A stretch of DNA of 64,000 bases, from NCBI RefSeq assembly GCF_031755915.1, contig NC_083383.1, forward strand, positions 19,085,001 to 19,149,000, written 5' to 3'. The notes beneath the pieces were generated by a model, which had not been told where the DNA came from, ran no database searches, and saw only the letters and a list, made by a program, of their open reading frames with translations. Of this stretch, positions 1 through 9,640 are shown one piece after another. The position numbers and the translations under genes are program-made. This DNA comes from Ziziphus jujuba (lineage: Eukaryota > Streptophyta > Magnoliopsida > Rosales > Rhamnaceae). Each line of letters starts with the position of its first letter. The first letter of the stretch is position 1.

Positions 1-539
1 TTTTCAAGTTTCTTCTCACTCTCAGCTTTATCACTATTTTTCCCCTCACCATTGAGTTTAGAATACTTACCTGGTTGTTCTTGCATGGCCTTGTTCCGTT
101 GAATAGTTGTTGAAGCTGTGGGTGCCATACTAGCCTTTTCTTGAAGCTTTTTAGCCTCCCTCCTTTGTTGCATTTGAAGTTGATCTCTAAATACTTTCTC
201 TGGAGTTAATGGCTCTAGTTTAACCTTTTTCCCTTTAAATTTAAGTACAATGGAATTCTCACAACCATAATGTATAGTATCTTTATCAAATTGTTTAGTC
301 ATACCCAACAAAATATGATCCGCATGCATAGGAATAACATCACCTAATACAACATCCGCATATTTATCAATGCTGAATTTTACTTTGGCTTATTTATTTA
401 CTTTCATCTCATCATTATCATTAAGCCATTGTAATCTATATGGTTCTGGATGTTTAATTGTTGCTAAGCCTAATTTATCAACTACAACATTACTAATCAC
501 ATTAGCACGACTTCCACTATCAATTATCATGCTAGAAAT
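1..539 (-). pseudogene. Second-unit protease and protease-RT linker of element A (broken, runs off window)
   Basis: On the minus strand the retropepsin active-site motif DSGS is readable near 505-520, followed by the family signature of valine/leucine-rich strands, a conserved PEPYRLQWLND stretch near 430-450, and an ILLG-like flap region. It is followed by a charged Lys/Glu-rich linker that begins with a QLQMQQRREA motif near 150-175 and continues to the window edge. Aspartic protease of this type cleaves the Gag-Pol polyprotein in the particle. There is no continuous frame from the preceding gag: one frame ends near 539 and the protease resumes in another, so this copy is inactive. RT would follow to the left of the window. 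Confidence 0.75.
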
Positions 540-1790
540 TATACCTTGAATTTCACATCGAGTGTGGAAGATATTCTCTCTCTGAAGTTGCTCTTCACTT
601 TTTTGTACACGGTCAAGACTCTCCTACTCACCAAGCTTAGTTTGGCATGTGAAGAATTCAAGATTTTTCCTTCATCTTCGAATTCTTCCTCTTCTTGCTC
701 GGTTTCACCTCCACTATCTTCACTTTCAGATTCTAGCTCACAATTACCTTTTAACACCATGATTCTTCTATTTAGGCATTGGCTAGCAATGTGTCCTCGT
801 CCTTGGCACTTAAAACACATAATATCATGAGTTTTATAAGGTTTAGGATCACATTTACGTTCATTCCTTGGTGCTTGGACAGATTCGGCTTTAGACTCCC
901 TTTTTGGCCGATTGGTGCTTTCCCCACCTAGCTTCCATTTTGGCTTGTTGTCATATGTGGGGTTGATTATCCAAACACTTGGATTTGACCTCTCACTACT
1001 TGTAACACCTCCAAACCATGAGCTTTTACCCCTCCTCTTGAATTGATTCTCAAATTCGATAGCCATATGCAACATCTATTTCAATTACACATATTGCTGC
1101 AATTCCAATTGATTGGCTATTTCACGATTCAATCCACCTAAAAACCATGTCATGGTTGCTTCTCTATCCTCATTCTCATCATGAGCATCTCCATCTCCTT
1201 GTAATCCTCCACGAACTTATTACCTTGTGAAAATAATTGGAATCTTTGACGTAGCAACCTATGGTAATGAGTCAGTACAAATCGTTTCCTCACGGTTCTT
1301 TTCATTTGTTGCCAAGTAGTAATCAATTCATCAGCCACTCTCCTTTAGGTATTTTGTTCATTTGTCCACCATTGGAGTGCACAATGTCCAAATTCCATTG
1401 CTTGCGCTTTTACCTTTTCAGTCTTTGAATAGTTGTGACAATCAAAGATCATCTCCATATGCTCCTCCCATTCCAAATATGCCTCCGGATCACTTTTGCC
1501 CATGAAAGGTGGTATGTTGACCTTAATATTTCCAAGATCATCATCCTCCTCCCTTGCTGGTCTCCCATGATTTTTCCTTCCTTGGTAAGCAAAAATTTCA
1601 TCAAACCCCTTATCAAGGTCATCTCCAAAATTATCTTCCCTGAATTCCTCTCTAGGTCAGCCACAGCCTCCTCAACCTCGACCTTGGCCTCCATGTACAT
1701 CTAATCTTGGATTTGGCCCACCTTGTGATGTGTCTAACCTGTACATTCTTCAATCTATATGATCAAATGGAGCATTCATCTGTTGTAATT
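540..1790 (-). pseudogene. Second-unit gag of element A (broken)
   Basis: Minus-strand gag. It starts abruptly at about 1790 with the residues that normally follow the N-terminal leader (a LEQLQQMN-like stretch), so roughly the first 40 codons are missing. The retrotransposon gag domain follows, with the WQQMK...RKRFV...HYHRLL motif near 1260-1320 and the EDYKEMEMLMMR motif near 1180-1220. The zinc knuckle CFKCQGRGHIASQC (CX2CX4HX4C, all four ligands present) lies near 775-820, followed by an acidic tail. Several stops and frameshifts separate the readable segments (1150-1338 and 539-1075). Gag would form the virus-like particle and its knuckle would bind element RNA. It is joined upstream to a protease, not to a start codon. 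Confidence 0.82.
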
Positions 1791-1794
1791 GCTC

Positions 1795-2240
1795 TAAATA
1801 CTTCTTTTGGAGTTAATGACTCCAGCTTAACATTTTTCCCTTCAAATTTAATTATGGAATTCTCTTTCCCACAATGTATGGCATCCTTATCAAATTTCCA
1901 TGGTCTACCCAAAAAAATATGACCCGTATGCATAGGAATAACATCACACAATACAACATCCACATATTTATTACCACTGAATTTTACTTTGACTTCTTTA
2001 TTTATTTTCATCTTACCCCTATCATTAAGCCATTGTAATCTATGTGGTTCTGGATGTTTAATAGTTGCTAACCCCAATCTATCAACTACCAAATTACTAA
2101 TTATATTTGTACAACATCCACTATCAACTATAGCACTACAAATGTTACATTGAATTTCACATTAGGTGTGGAAGATATTCTCTCTTTGAATTTGGTCCTC
2201 ATTTTTGTACACGGTTAGAACTCTCCTTGCTACCAAACTC
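1795..2240 (-). pseudogene. First-unit protease of element A (broken)
   Basis: Minus-strand retropepsin-like domain. The active-site loop near 2113-2127 reads DSGC instead of DSGS, followed by the family motif IKHPEPHRLQWLND (near 2025-2070), the KVKFSGNKYVDVV strand, and the IFLGRPWKFDKDA flap region near 1885-1915. The last readable residues are the LTPKEVF motif near 1800-1820. There the usual protease-RT linker should begin, but the sequence instead switches to the middle of a second gag. Stops in the N-terminal part make it inactive. Confidence 0.78.
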
Positions 2241-3517
2241 AATTTATCCCTAGATGCTTTGAGTTTTTCTAGATTCATCATGCCCTTCATCTCCAACTTC
2301 ATCTTCAACAAATTCGGTTTCAGCATCACTTTCTTCACTTTCGGACTCTAACTTACCATTACCTTTCAGCACCATAATTCCCTTATTCGAGCACTTAAAA
2401 CACATAATTTCATTAGTTTTAGAAGGTTTAGGATTAGATTTACCTTCATTTTTATGTGCTTGGATAGATTCGATTTTGGACTCCCTTCTTGACCGATTGG
2501 TGCTTTCTTCTCCAAGTTTCGGCTTTTGTCTTGCTTCAAAGGTGGGATTGCTTATCCAAGCATTTGGATTTGATATCCCACTGTTTGGAACTCCTCCAAG
2601 CCATGTACTTGTGACCTTCCTCTTTAATTGATTCTCAAGTTTGATAGACACATGCAATATCTCTTCCAATTTAACATATTGTTGTGATTCCAATTGGTTG
2701 GCTATCTCCCAATTCAATTCAATTAAAAACCTTGCCATGGTTGCTTCTCTATCTATCATAAGCATTTCCATCTCTTTGCAATAATCCCTTATGGACCTAA
2801 TACCTTGTGATAATGATTGTAACATTTGATGCGGCAACCTATGGTAATGAGTTGGTACAAATCGCTTCCTCATGGCTCCTTTGATTTGTCGTTAAGTAGC
2901 AACCAATTCATCACCTACTCTTCTTCGGGTATTCTGTTCATTAGTCCACCATTGGAGTGCATAATTCCCAAATTCCATTGCTGCCAATTTATGTTTCTTA
3001 GCCTCTAAATAGTTGTGACAATAAAGATGATCTCCATACGCTCCTCCCATTCCAAGTAAGCTTCCGGATCACTTTTTTCCATGAAAGGTGGTATGTTGAC
3101 CTTAATATTCCCAAGATCATCATCCTCATTCCTTGCTGGTCTCCCACGGTTTTGACTTCCTTGGTAAGCATAAATTTCATCAAACCCGTCATCAAAGTCA
3201 TCTCCAAAGTTGCCTTCCTCGAATTCCTCTCTAGGTCGGCCACGGCCTTCTCGACCTCGAACTTAGCCTCCATTAAATTCTTGTCCCAAATTCAATCCAC
3301 CTTGTGACGTCCCTAACCTCTCCATCCTTTGATCTAGGTGATCAAAACGAGCTTGGGAATCACTCTCACCTCCACTCCCCAAAGCTCATCTCACCGCCAT
3401 CATGTCCGTACGCTCACCTCCACTCCCCAAAGCTCGAGAATCACTCTTGAATCCTATGAATTCTTCTTCATTAATTTTTAATGGTGTATCTCCTCTTCTC
3501 ACCCTTGGATCTTCCAT
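2241..3517 (-). pseudogene. First-unit gag of element A (broken)
   Basis: The start codon at 3517 is supported by the family N-terminus (a DPPL-like motif followed by INEEE, as in D and G). After a Gly/Arg-rich stretch come the DDDLGNIKV and KSDPEAYLEWEERME motifs (near 3040-3130). The core gag domain is open from 2873 to 2250, with RKRFVPTHYHRL, an EMEMLM helix and the DREATMARF motif. The zinc knuckle near 2370-2405 is damaged: after CFKC the sequence jumps to NKGIMVLKG, losing the GHIASQC half. Frameshifts lie between 2873 and 3250. The product would be the capsid protein of the element. Confidence 0.82.
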
Positions 3518-4663
3518 GTTAGTATAAATAATACAAAAATAAAATAAAACTTCACCAAAAGTTTCACCAAAATCACTCCCTTACGTGTTTTACTAAAACA
3601 TGGTCTCAACACCCGTGTTTGCACATTAGTTTCGGCTTTTAACCCTCTTTTGAGCTCACACTCTCTTGCCTATTTTCACTCAAAGAATTAACTCAAAGTT
3701 CAAATCAAAACACACTTAAACAGAAACTAGATCACAAGTGTACCTTAATTTCAACTTATCAACAAAACAGCAAGCAAAAATAATCAAATAACGAGTGAAT
3801 TTAAACAACTAATTCTCGGCTTTTCTAAGCAAAAAATAAGGCCATTTAACAAAGGAATTTTTGAAATCAATAAGAACTGGACCAGATGGTAAAAAATTAA
3901 GAATTCAAGAACAAAAGTTAGAGAAAAGAAATTCAAACACGAACAAGTATCAAATTGAACAAAAATAAGGATAGTTGTTGGTTGTTGTTCGTTGTAATTC
4001 AAGTTTTCGTATCGAATCCTTTACTAATTTTAATCCAAATAATTTAAACACCCAAAGTTCAAATATCCAGCAGAAAAATTAAATTTCCAGCAACTCCAAT
4101 TATTGAATAAATAAGCAACAACTCAGCAGCTCTAACAAATTTCCAGCAAACAAATTCAACTCCAAACTTAAACCAAAATTGGCCTTCTATTTTTTTTATT
4201 CGGTTTTTCTTTCTTTTTCTTTTTTTTTTTTTTACTCACATATTATAAACTCAATTGCAGTCACATTAATTAAAAGTAAAAATTGCAAATCCAACATCAA
4301 GAAGCCACCAAACCCATGACCACCAACAACAAAATACAAATTTTGTAATTTTTTTTTTTTTGTAAATTTATATATGTTGCCACAATTCCTCCTTTTTTTC
4401 TTTTTCGAACATATGAATGCAAATATTTAAGATCAAAACAGCAAAGAAAAATCAACATTAAACTAAATTACTTAGAACAAAGATGAAAAACAACCAACAA
4501 ACTGGAAAACAAAAAACCTAATTTCATCTATGAACGAATTTTTTTTTCTTTAAATATGCAGAACATGCATGATGATAAAAGCAACCTTAACCTAATGCTA
4601 AAATTACAGATTAACATAAAACAAAATAAAACAAAGAAGATAGATCAAACCTGAACAAAATTT
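3518..4663 (-). other. Untranslated leader of element A
   Basis: AT-rich DNA between the PBS and the gag start, with several A/T homopolymers (for example 4210-4233 and 4348-4361) and no coding frame. It aligns by eye with the leaders of D (19589-20756), G (57325-58445) and H (61247-62200): shared blocks include the ACTGGACCAGATGG motif (about 3868-3881), the run of CAGCA repeats, and the AACCTTAACC block close to the PBS. In these elements the leader would hold the packaging and dimerisation signals, but I cannot assign those directly. Confidence 0.7.
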
Positions 4664-4676
4664 GGCTCTAATACCA
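4664..4676 (-). other. Primer binding site of element A (initiator tRNA-Met)
   Basis: On the minus strand the sequence is TGGTATTAGAGCC, starting two bases after the LTR end. This is complementary to the 3' end of plant initiator tRNA-Met with one mismatch (canonical TGGTATCAGAGCC). The G copy at 58446-58458 has the perfect version. Confidence 0.85.
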
Positions 4677-4678
4677 AA

Positions 4679-5546
4679 TGATACGAATCTAGATCGACTC
4701 GCACCTAAACCCGTATTATATTAGTCCGGATCTTAATTAAGTTCAAGTTCTTATGGGAAAACCTTAACCCCTAACCAACCTATGATTAGAAACCTTGGTA
4801 TAGTAAAGACACCACAATAGATAATGGTTGTCCTATTGATAAGTCAAAACTAAAACACACACTATCTAATAGTGTTTTAGGTGTTCAAGAGAACAAAGAG
4901 AATTCCATCTCACAACTAATTTTCTGAATAATATTGAAGGTTAATTTCTCCCTCAAAAATAAGCCTTTAAATAGGCTAAATTCACAAAGAAATAAACCCT
5001 AGAAAATTAGGTTAAAACCGGCCATCAAAGAGAAAAGGAAACATGTTGGCCGAAATTCACATACTTTCCTAAACTAATTTGGATTAATTAATTCATTTAT
5101 TTTCAATTAGGAATTAATTAATTTAAAATGAAAGTAATAAAATAAAAATTTTCCTAAGTTGATTTTTTCAGCAAATAAATAAATAGAAACCAAATATAAA
5201 ACTAATTTCCTGAAACAAAAAGTCAAAATCAAATTAGGAAACTAGTTGACTAGTTTGGCAACTAAGGTATCTTTGACCTATTTCTAGCTTGTTTGAGCTC
5301 CAAATCAGCTTCCATATACCATTTAGGATACCAAATATGATTAATAATGATTCCCACATGTTTCCCCTTGATTGGAATAAGTCAAACTTACTTGAACAAG
5401 AAGAAAAGTTAAAGTAAGCAGCTAAACAGCACATTTTCGGCCAAATTAAGATGTTGTCTGTACAAACTGGTTTTAGATGCTTTTGATTCTTCCTTGACAT
5501 GATTCCATGGCCTGTTGGTGATATACATTGAATCCAAGAAGTGTTG
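4679..5546 (-). repeat. 5' LTR of element A, truncated at its 5' end
   Basis: On the minus strand it ends with ATCA directly next to the PBS. It aligns over its whole length with the LTRs of B, D, G and H. It is 868 bp instead of about 1.1 kb: the part beyond 5546 (the start of U3) is replaced by the end of the LTR of B. A TATA-like palindrome is at 4963-4976. Confidence 0.85.
4963..4976 (-). promoter_or_regulatory. Candidate TATA-like core promoter element in LTR A
   Basis: Read on the minus strand: GCCTATTTAAAGGC, a near-palindrome about 285 bp before the 3' end of the LTR. The same position is kept in LTR B (5826-5839), 5' LTR G (58744-58757), 3' LTR D (16247-16260, one change), LTR H (about 51162-51175, variant) and LTR C on the plus strand (about 12944-12955). 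Conservation among otherwise drifting LTRs and the TATTTAAA core suggest the U3/R promoter. No transcription start is visible from sequence alone. Confidence 0.45.
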
Positions 5547-6665
5547 TGATATGAACCTAGGATGACCTGTGCCTAAACCCGTATTTTATTAGCCCGAATC
5601 TAATTATGCTCAAATTCTAATAGTCACATTAACCCCTAACAAACCTGTGATTAGAAACCTTGGTATATTGAAAATTCCACAATAGATGATGGTTATCTTG
5701 TTGATAAGTCAATCTAAAACACTCATTCACTAATGGTGTTTTAGGTGTTCAAAGAAAATAAAGAGAATTCAATCTCACAAATAATTTTCTGTATGATAAT
5801 ATATTGAATATTATTGATAAAACAAGCCTTTAAATAGGCTAAAATGTTACAAACGAAACCCTAATTAACTAGGTCAAACTGGCCACCAAAGATTAGGAAA
5901 CCTAGCTTGGCCGAAATTCACCTCCTTTCCAAATCTAATTTGGATTAATTAATTCCTTTATTTTGAATTAGGAATTAATTAATTTACAATGAAAATAATA
6001 AAATAATAACTTTCCTAAGTTCATTTTTCCAGCAATTAAATAAATAGAAACCAAATAAAAGACTAATTTTCTAAAATAAAAATTCAAAAGCAAATTAGAA
6101 AACTAGTTGACTAGTTTGACTACTAAGGTATCTTTGACCAATCTTCAGCTTGTTTGGGCTCCAAATCAGCTTACATATGGCATGTAGGATGCCAAATATG
6201 ATTAATAATGATTCTCACATGTTGCCCCTTGATTGGAATAAGTCAAACAAGAAGAAAGGTCAAAGCCAGCGGCTAAACAGCACATTTTCAGCCAAATTGA
6301 GATGCTATCTATACAAGTCCTTTTTAGATGCTTTTGATTCTATCATAGCTGGATTCCATGTCCTCTTAATGATATTCATTGAGTTCATGAATTGTTGGAA
6401 CCATTCCTTGCTGCCCGGAGTCCCAATTTATATGAAAACAGCTACCCGGTCAATATCGGCTTCCACTACTCGGATGCTTAAAATAGACTTTGTATCTTCG
6501 GGTATGGACAAGATCTTTTGAGGATTAATTACTCCCTATATAAATTCTCCTAGGTTTTCCCTAAACCTCTTGGCTTGAGCTCTAGTGATCGGCCCAGTCT
6601 TCATCCGTATTGGGTAGGCACCCCAGCGGGTTGTTGGTTGTGCGGGTTCGGAAGGATTCACATCA
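5547..6665 (-). repeat. 3' LTR of element B
   Basis: About 1119 bp. On the minus strand it begins TGATGTGAATCC immediately after the PPT and ends with a degenerate ATCA (the plus strand reads TGATATGAACC from 5547). It aligns with the complete LTRs of G and D. The TATA-like palindrome is at 5826-5839. The plus-strand sequence AGAAGTGTTG just left of 5547 belongs to LTR A. Confidence 0.88.
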
Positions 6666-6678
6666 TTCCCCTCCTCTT
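6666..6678 (-). other. Polypurine tract of element B
   Basis: Minus strand AAGAGGAGGGGAA, directly followed by the TG that opens the 3' LTR. This is where plus-strand DNA synthesis would be primed. In the family it also encodes the residues QEEGN of the polyprotein tail. In B the adjacent base creates a stop just upstream. Confidence 0.85.
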
Positions 6679-7140
6679 AAAAAGGATTTGCCCTCAAATC
6701 AAAATCATCACCTACAGCAAAAGGAGATAGATAGACAATATTAAATGTAGCACTAACATTATACTCACCTGTTAAATCAAGTTTGTAAGCATTCTCGTTA
6801 ATCCATTCCAAAACTTGAAAAGGTCCATCCGCACACTGCATAAGCTTTAACTTTCTTTGTTTTTTAAACCTCTCCTTTTGTAAGTGCAACCAAACCAAAT
6901 CGCATAGGTCGAAAACTATCACAAAAAAATCTAAAAATACATCCTGGTTATGGCAAAAATTACACTTTTTCAAGTTAGCAAATAATCTCTTCCAAATTTT
7001 CAAATTTCCACAAAGTAAAGATCTCAACAAGGCAGACAAAGTTCTATACAACAAAAGCATTTTTAAATAAGTATCTTTATAAGTCATAACGAGTAATGGC
7101 TTTTTATTCAAAATTTATTTATTAACATCACCAAAGCTAA
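6679..7140 (-). pseudogene. pol remnant of element B: RT fragment fused to post-integrase tail
   Basis: An open frame (7111-6677) reads a short piece of the RT region (LFANLKKCNFC at about 6955-6990) directly into the IVFD...LVWLHL motif (about 6870-6920). In complete gypsy polyproteins that motif lies after the integrase core. The YNVSATFN motif and the DDFDLR tail follow just before the PPT. RNase H and the integrase catalytic core are absent, as are the RT palm motifs including YxDD. Residues between YLK and LFAN look like a degenerate version of the segment just after YxDD. The same two junctions occur in D and G, so the structure is ancestral to the insertion. Confidence 0.8.
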
Positions 7141-7881
7141 GCTAAAAAGTTTTATTTTTCTTTTCTTTTCTTTCTTTTTCTTTCCCACTCACAGATTCAA
7201 TGGGTTTTACATCACTCTTGGCTTTTGCACCAAATTTCTCACTCTCGGGTTTATTAAAATTTTTCCACTTAACTTGGGTTTTAGAGGACATACCCTAGAC
7301 AATAAGCTCACATTTTCCCTCTTGAATGGATGGTGAAACTGTTGGTGCCATTCTAGCCTTCTCTTTGAGCCTTTCGGCTTCCTTCCTTTGTTGCATTTGT
7401 AATTGGTCTCTAAAAACCTTCTTCGGGGTCAATGGCTCCAGCTTAACTTTCTTTCCTTTAAATTTAAAAACAATGGAGTTCTCTCTCCCATAATGTATAG
7501 CATCTTTATCCAATTTCCATGGCCTCCCCAACAATATATGACTAGCATGCATAGGCACAACATCACACACACAACATCCGCATATTTATCTATGCTGAAT
7601 TTTACTTTGACTTGTTTATTTACTTTCATCTCTCCACTATCATCAAGCCATTTTAATCTATATGGTTCTGAATGTTTAATAGTTTTTAAGCCAAATTTAT
7701 CAACTACCATGCTACTAATTACATTTGCACAACTTCCACTATCAATTATCATGCTACAAATCTTACCTTGGATTTCACATTGGGTGTGAAAGATGTTTTC
7801 CCTTTGAACTTGATCCTCATCCTTGTATATAGCCAGAACTTTGTTAGAAACAAATTTTAATTTGGCATTGGATTGATTCAA
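7141..7881 (-). pseudogene. Protease and linker of element B (frameshifted)
   Basis: Minus strand. The frame from 7881 carries the VLAIYKDEDQVQRENIF lead-in, the active-site motif DSGSCAN near 7730-7750, the IKHSEPYRLKWLDDSGEMKVNKQ stretch and the KVKFSIDKYADVV strand. A frameshift near 7570 moves the flap region (HILLGRPWKLDKDA) into the frame 7570-7295, which continues through LTPKKVFRDQLQMQQRK into a basic/acidic linker. Further linker with SSKTQ and KPESEKFGAKA motifs follows down to 7141. The protease would mature the Gag-Pol precursor, but this copy is broken. Confidence 0.8.
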
Positions 7882-8526
7882 GGTTTCGGCTTCATCCTCA
7901 AAGTCTTCCTCTCCTCACTCGGTTTCACTCCACTTTCCTGACTTTCCGATTCTAGCTCACCATTACCCTTTAACACCATGATTCTTCTACTCGGGAATTG
8001 GCTAGCGATGTATCCTCATCCTTGGCATTTAAAACAAACAATGTCTCTAGATCTTGAAGGTTTAGGATCAGATTTTCCCTCAGTCTTTGGTGCTTGGATA
8101 GATTCGGCTTTTACATTCTTCCTTGGCCGATTGGAGCTCTCTTCACCTAGCTTTGATTTTTATCTTCCTTCAAAGGTGGGATTTCTTCTCTAAGCACTTG
8201 GATTTGATCTTTTCTGTTGGAAACACCACCAAACCATGAGCTTACACCACTCCTCTTTAATTGATGCTCTAATTTAATAGCCACATGCTACATCTCCTCT
8301 AATTCCACGTATTGTTGCAATTCTAGTTGATTGACTATTTCCCGATTCAAACCACCAAGAAACCTTGCCATGGTTACTTCTCTATCTTCATTCATGCTTA
8401 ACCACATCATAAGCCTCTCCATCTCGTTGTAAAATCCTCCACAGACCTATTTCCTCGAGATAAAGATTGAGCAGATAATGTGATGGTACAAAATGCTTCC
8501 TCATGGCTCCTTTCATTTGCTGCCAT
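7882..8526 (-). pseudogene. gag C-terminal part of element B (5' end missing)
   Basis: Minus-strand gag from the WQQMKGAMRK motif at about 8490-8526 through the coiled region (SMNEDREVTMARF near 8350-8400), the NQLELQQYVELEEM helix, and a zinc-knuckle region near 7975-8040 followed by an acidic tail. Several stops and small indels break the frame. The N-terminal 200 or so codons, including the start, are absent because the copy ends at the inverted junction with element C. Confidence 0.75.
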
Positions 8527-8790
8527 GTTTTAAGTGCCAGGGATGAAGAACATCGCCAATCAATGGTCGAATAAGAAAATTATGGTGCTGAAAGGGAATG
8601 GTAAGTTAGAGTCCAAAAGTGAAGAAAGTGATGCGGAAATCGAATTTGTTGAAGATGAAGTTAGAGATGAAAGGCATGATGAATCTAGAAATACTCAAAG
8701 CATCTAGGGCTGAATTGAGTTTGGTAGCAAGGAGAGTTCTAATGTGAAAAAGATGAGGAACAAATTCAAAGAGAGAATATCTTCCACACC
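8527..8790 (+). pseudogene. gag 3' fragment of element C
   Basis: Begins with the first cysteines of the zinc knuckle (CFKCQG at about 8526-8544), then a frameshift and the second half with HIANQ, where the last ligand cysteine is replaced by tryptophan. The motif IMVLKGNGKLES (about 8579-8615) and the acidic ESEESDAEIEF tail follow. Everything N-terminal is absent. It mirrors the end of gag in A, D and G. Confidence 0.75.
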
Positions 8791-9640
8791 TAATGTGAAA
8801 TTCAAGGTAACATTTGTAGTATTATAATTGATAGTGGATGTTATGCAAATGTAATTAGTAATTTGGTAGTTGATAGATTGGGGTTAGCAACCATTAAACA
8901 TCCATAACCATATAGATTATAATGGCTTAATGACAGTGGTAAGATAAAAGTAAATAAACAAGCCAAAGTAAAATTCAGCATTAATAAATATGTGGATGTT
9001 GTATTGTGTGATGTTATTCCTATGCATACGGGTCATATTTTGTTAGGTAGACCATGACAATTTGATAAGGATGCCATACATTATGGGAGAGAGAATTCCA
9101 TTGTACTTAAATTTAAAGGGAAAAAGGTTAAGCTGGAGTCATTAACTCTAAAGGAGGTATTTAGAGATCAACTATAAATGCAACAAAGAAGGAGGCCGAA
9201 AAGCTCAAGGAAAGAGCTAGCATGGCACCCACAGAAACAACACCAATCCATGGAGTCTATGCCATGCAAGACCAACCAGGTAAGGTTTCTAGAACCCAAA
9301 TTGAGTGGAAAAATCAAGGCCAATTCGAGAGTGAGAAAAAAACTGAGAAGGCCAAGAGATATGGTTAGAAACCCAAAAGTGAGGGAAAAGGTTTGGTGAC
9401 TGAGAGAGATAAAGGAAAAGAAAGGAAAGAGAGGATAAATAAAACATTTTATCTTAGCTTTGGTGATGTTAATAAAGCAATTTTGACTAAGAAACCATTT
9501 CTGGTTATGATTTTTAAGGATATGTGTTTGAATGATCAAGCTAATCCCAAAGAACTAGAATTGTCAAGTTCTATTTCTTCTCTTTTGCAGGAATTTGATG
9601 ATGTCGTTCTGGAGGAAATTTCTAATGGTTTACCACCTAT
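8791..9640 (+). pseudogene. Protease and protease-RT linker of element C
   Basis: The active-site motif DSGC (Ser to Cys) is near 8829-8845, followed by VISNLVVDRLGLATIKH, KVKFSINKYVDVVLCDV and ILLGRP (near 9043-9056), ending in the LTLKEVFRDQL motif near 9145-9172. From 9178 a basic linker follows (MQQRR, then RDKGKERKERINKTFYLSFGDVNKAIL near 9400-9485). The LLQEFDDV motif near 9585-9605 leads into RT. Stops at 8705, 9056 and 9176 and frame changes show decay. Confidence 0.8.

Larger units (their letters stand above)
1..5546 (-). mobile_element. Element A: Ty3/gypsy LTR retrotransposon, 5' half, truncated by window edge
   Basis: Read on the minus strand this holds, in order, a 5' LTR (4679-5546, truncated), a primer binding site, a leader, gag, protease, then a second gag and second protease that run off the window at base 1. 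No RT, integrase or 3' LTR is visible, so the pol part and the other LTR lie to the left, if they exist. All reading frames are broken by stops and frameshifts, so it is a dead copy. The family is the same as B, C, D, G and H, judged from shared LTR, PBS and gag motifs. Its 5' LTR is interrupted at 5546 by the 3' LTR of element B. Confidence 0.88.
5547..8526 (-). mobile_element. Element B: Ty3/gypsy deletion derivative, 3' half
   Basis: Minus-strand element consisting of a full 3' LTR (5547-6665), a PPT, a short pol remnant that lacks RT core, RNase H and integrase core, a protease and the C-terminal two thirds of gag. It stops abruptly at about 8526 inside gag, where plus-strand sequence of element C begins. 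Its gag start, leader, PBS and 5' LTR are missing. The LTR begins inside LTR A, so B probably inserted into the LTR of A. The second half of that LTR and the second target-site copy are not found. Confidence 0.85.

Noticed and set aside
546..830. Plus-strand open frame (serine-rich protein) opposite gag of element A
   Set aside because: It is the antisense of the acidic gag tail. The Ser-rich composition is the mirror of GAA/GAG codons. Similar shadows at 7403-7789, 17963-18247, 55865-56095, 59915-60217 and others were dropped for the same reason.
2998..3273. 91-codon minus-strand open frame starting MEAKFEVEKA
   Set aside because: It overlaps gag of element A in a shifted frame. The matching frame is the one with DDDLGNIKV and DPEAYLEWEERME. 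The same shifted frame appears at 1449-1700.
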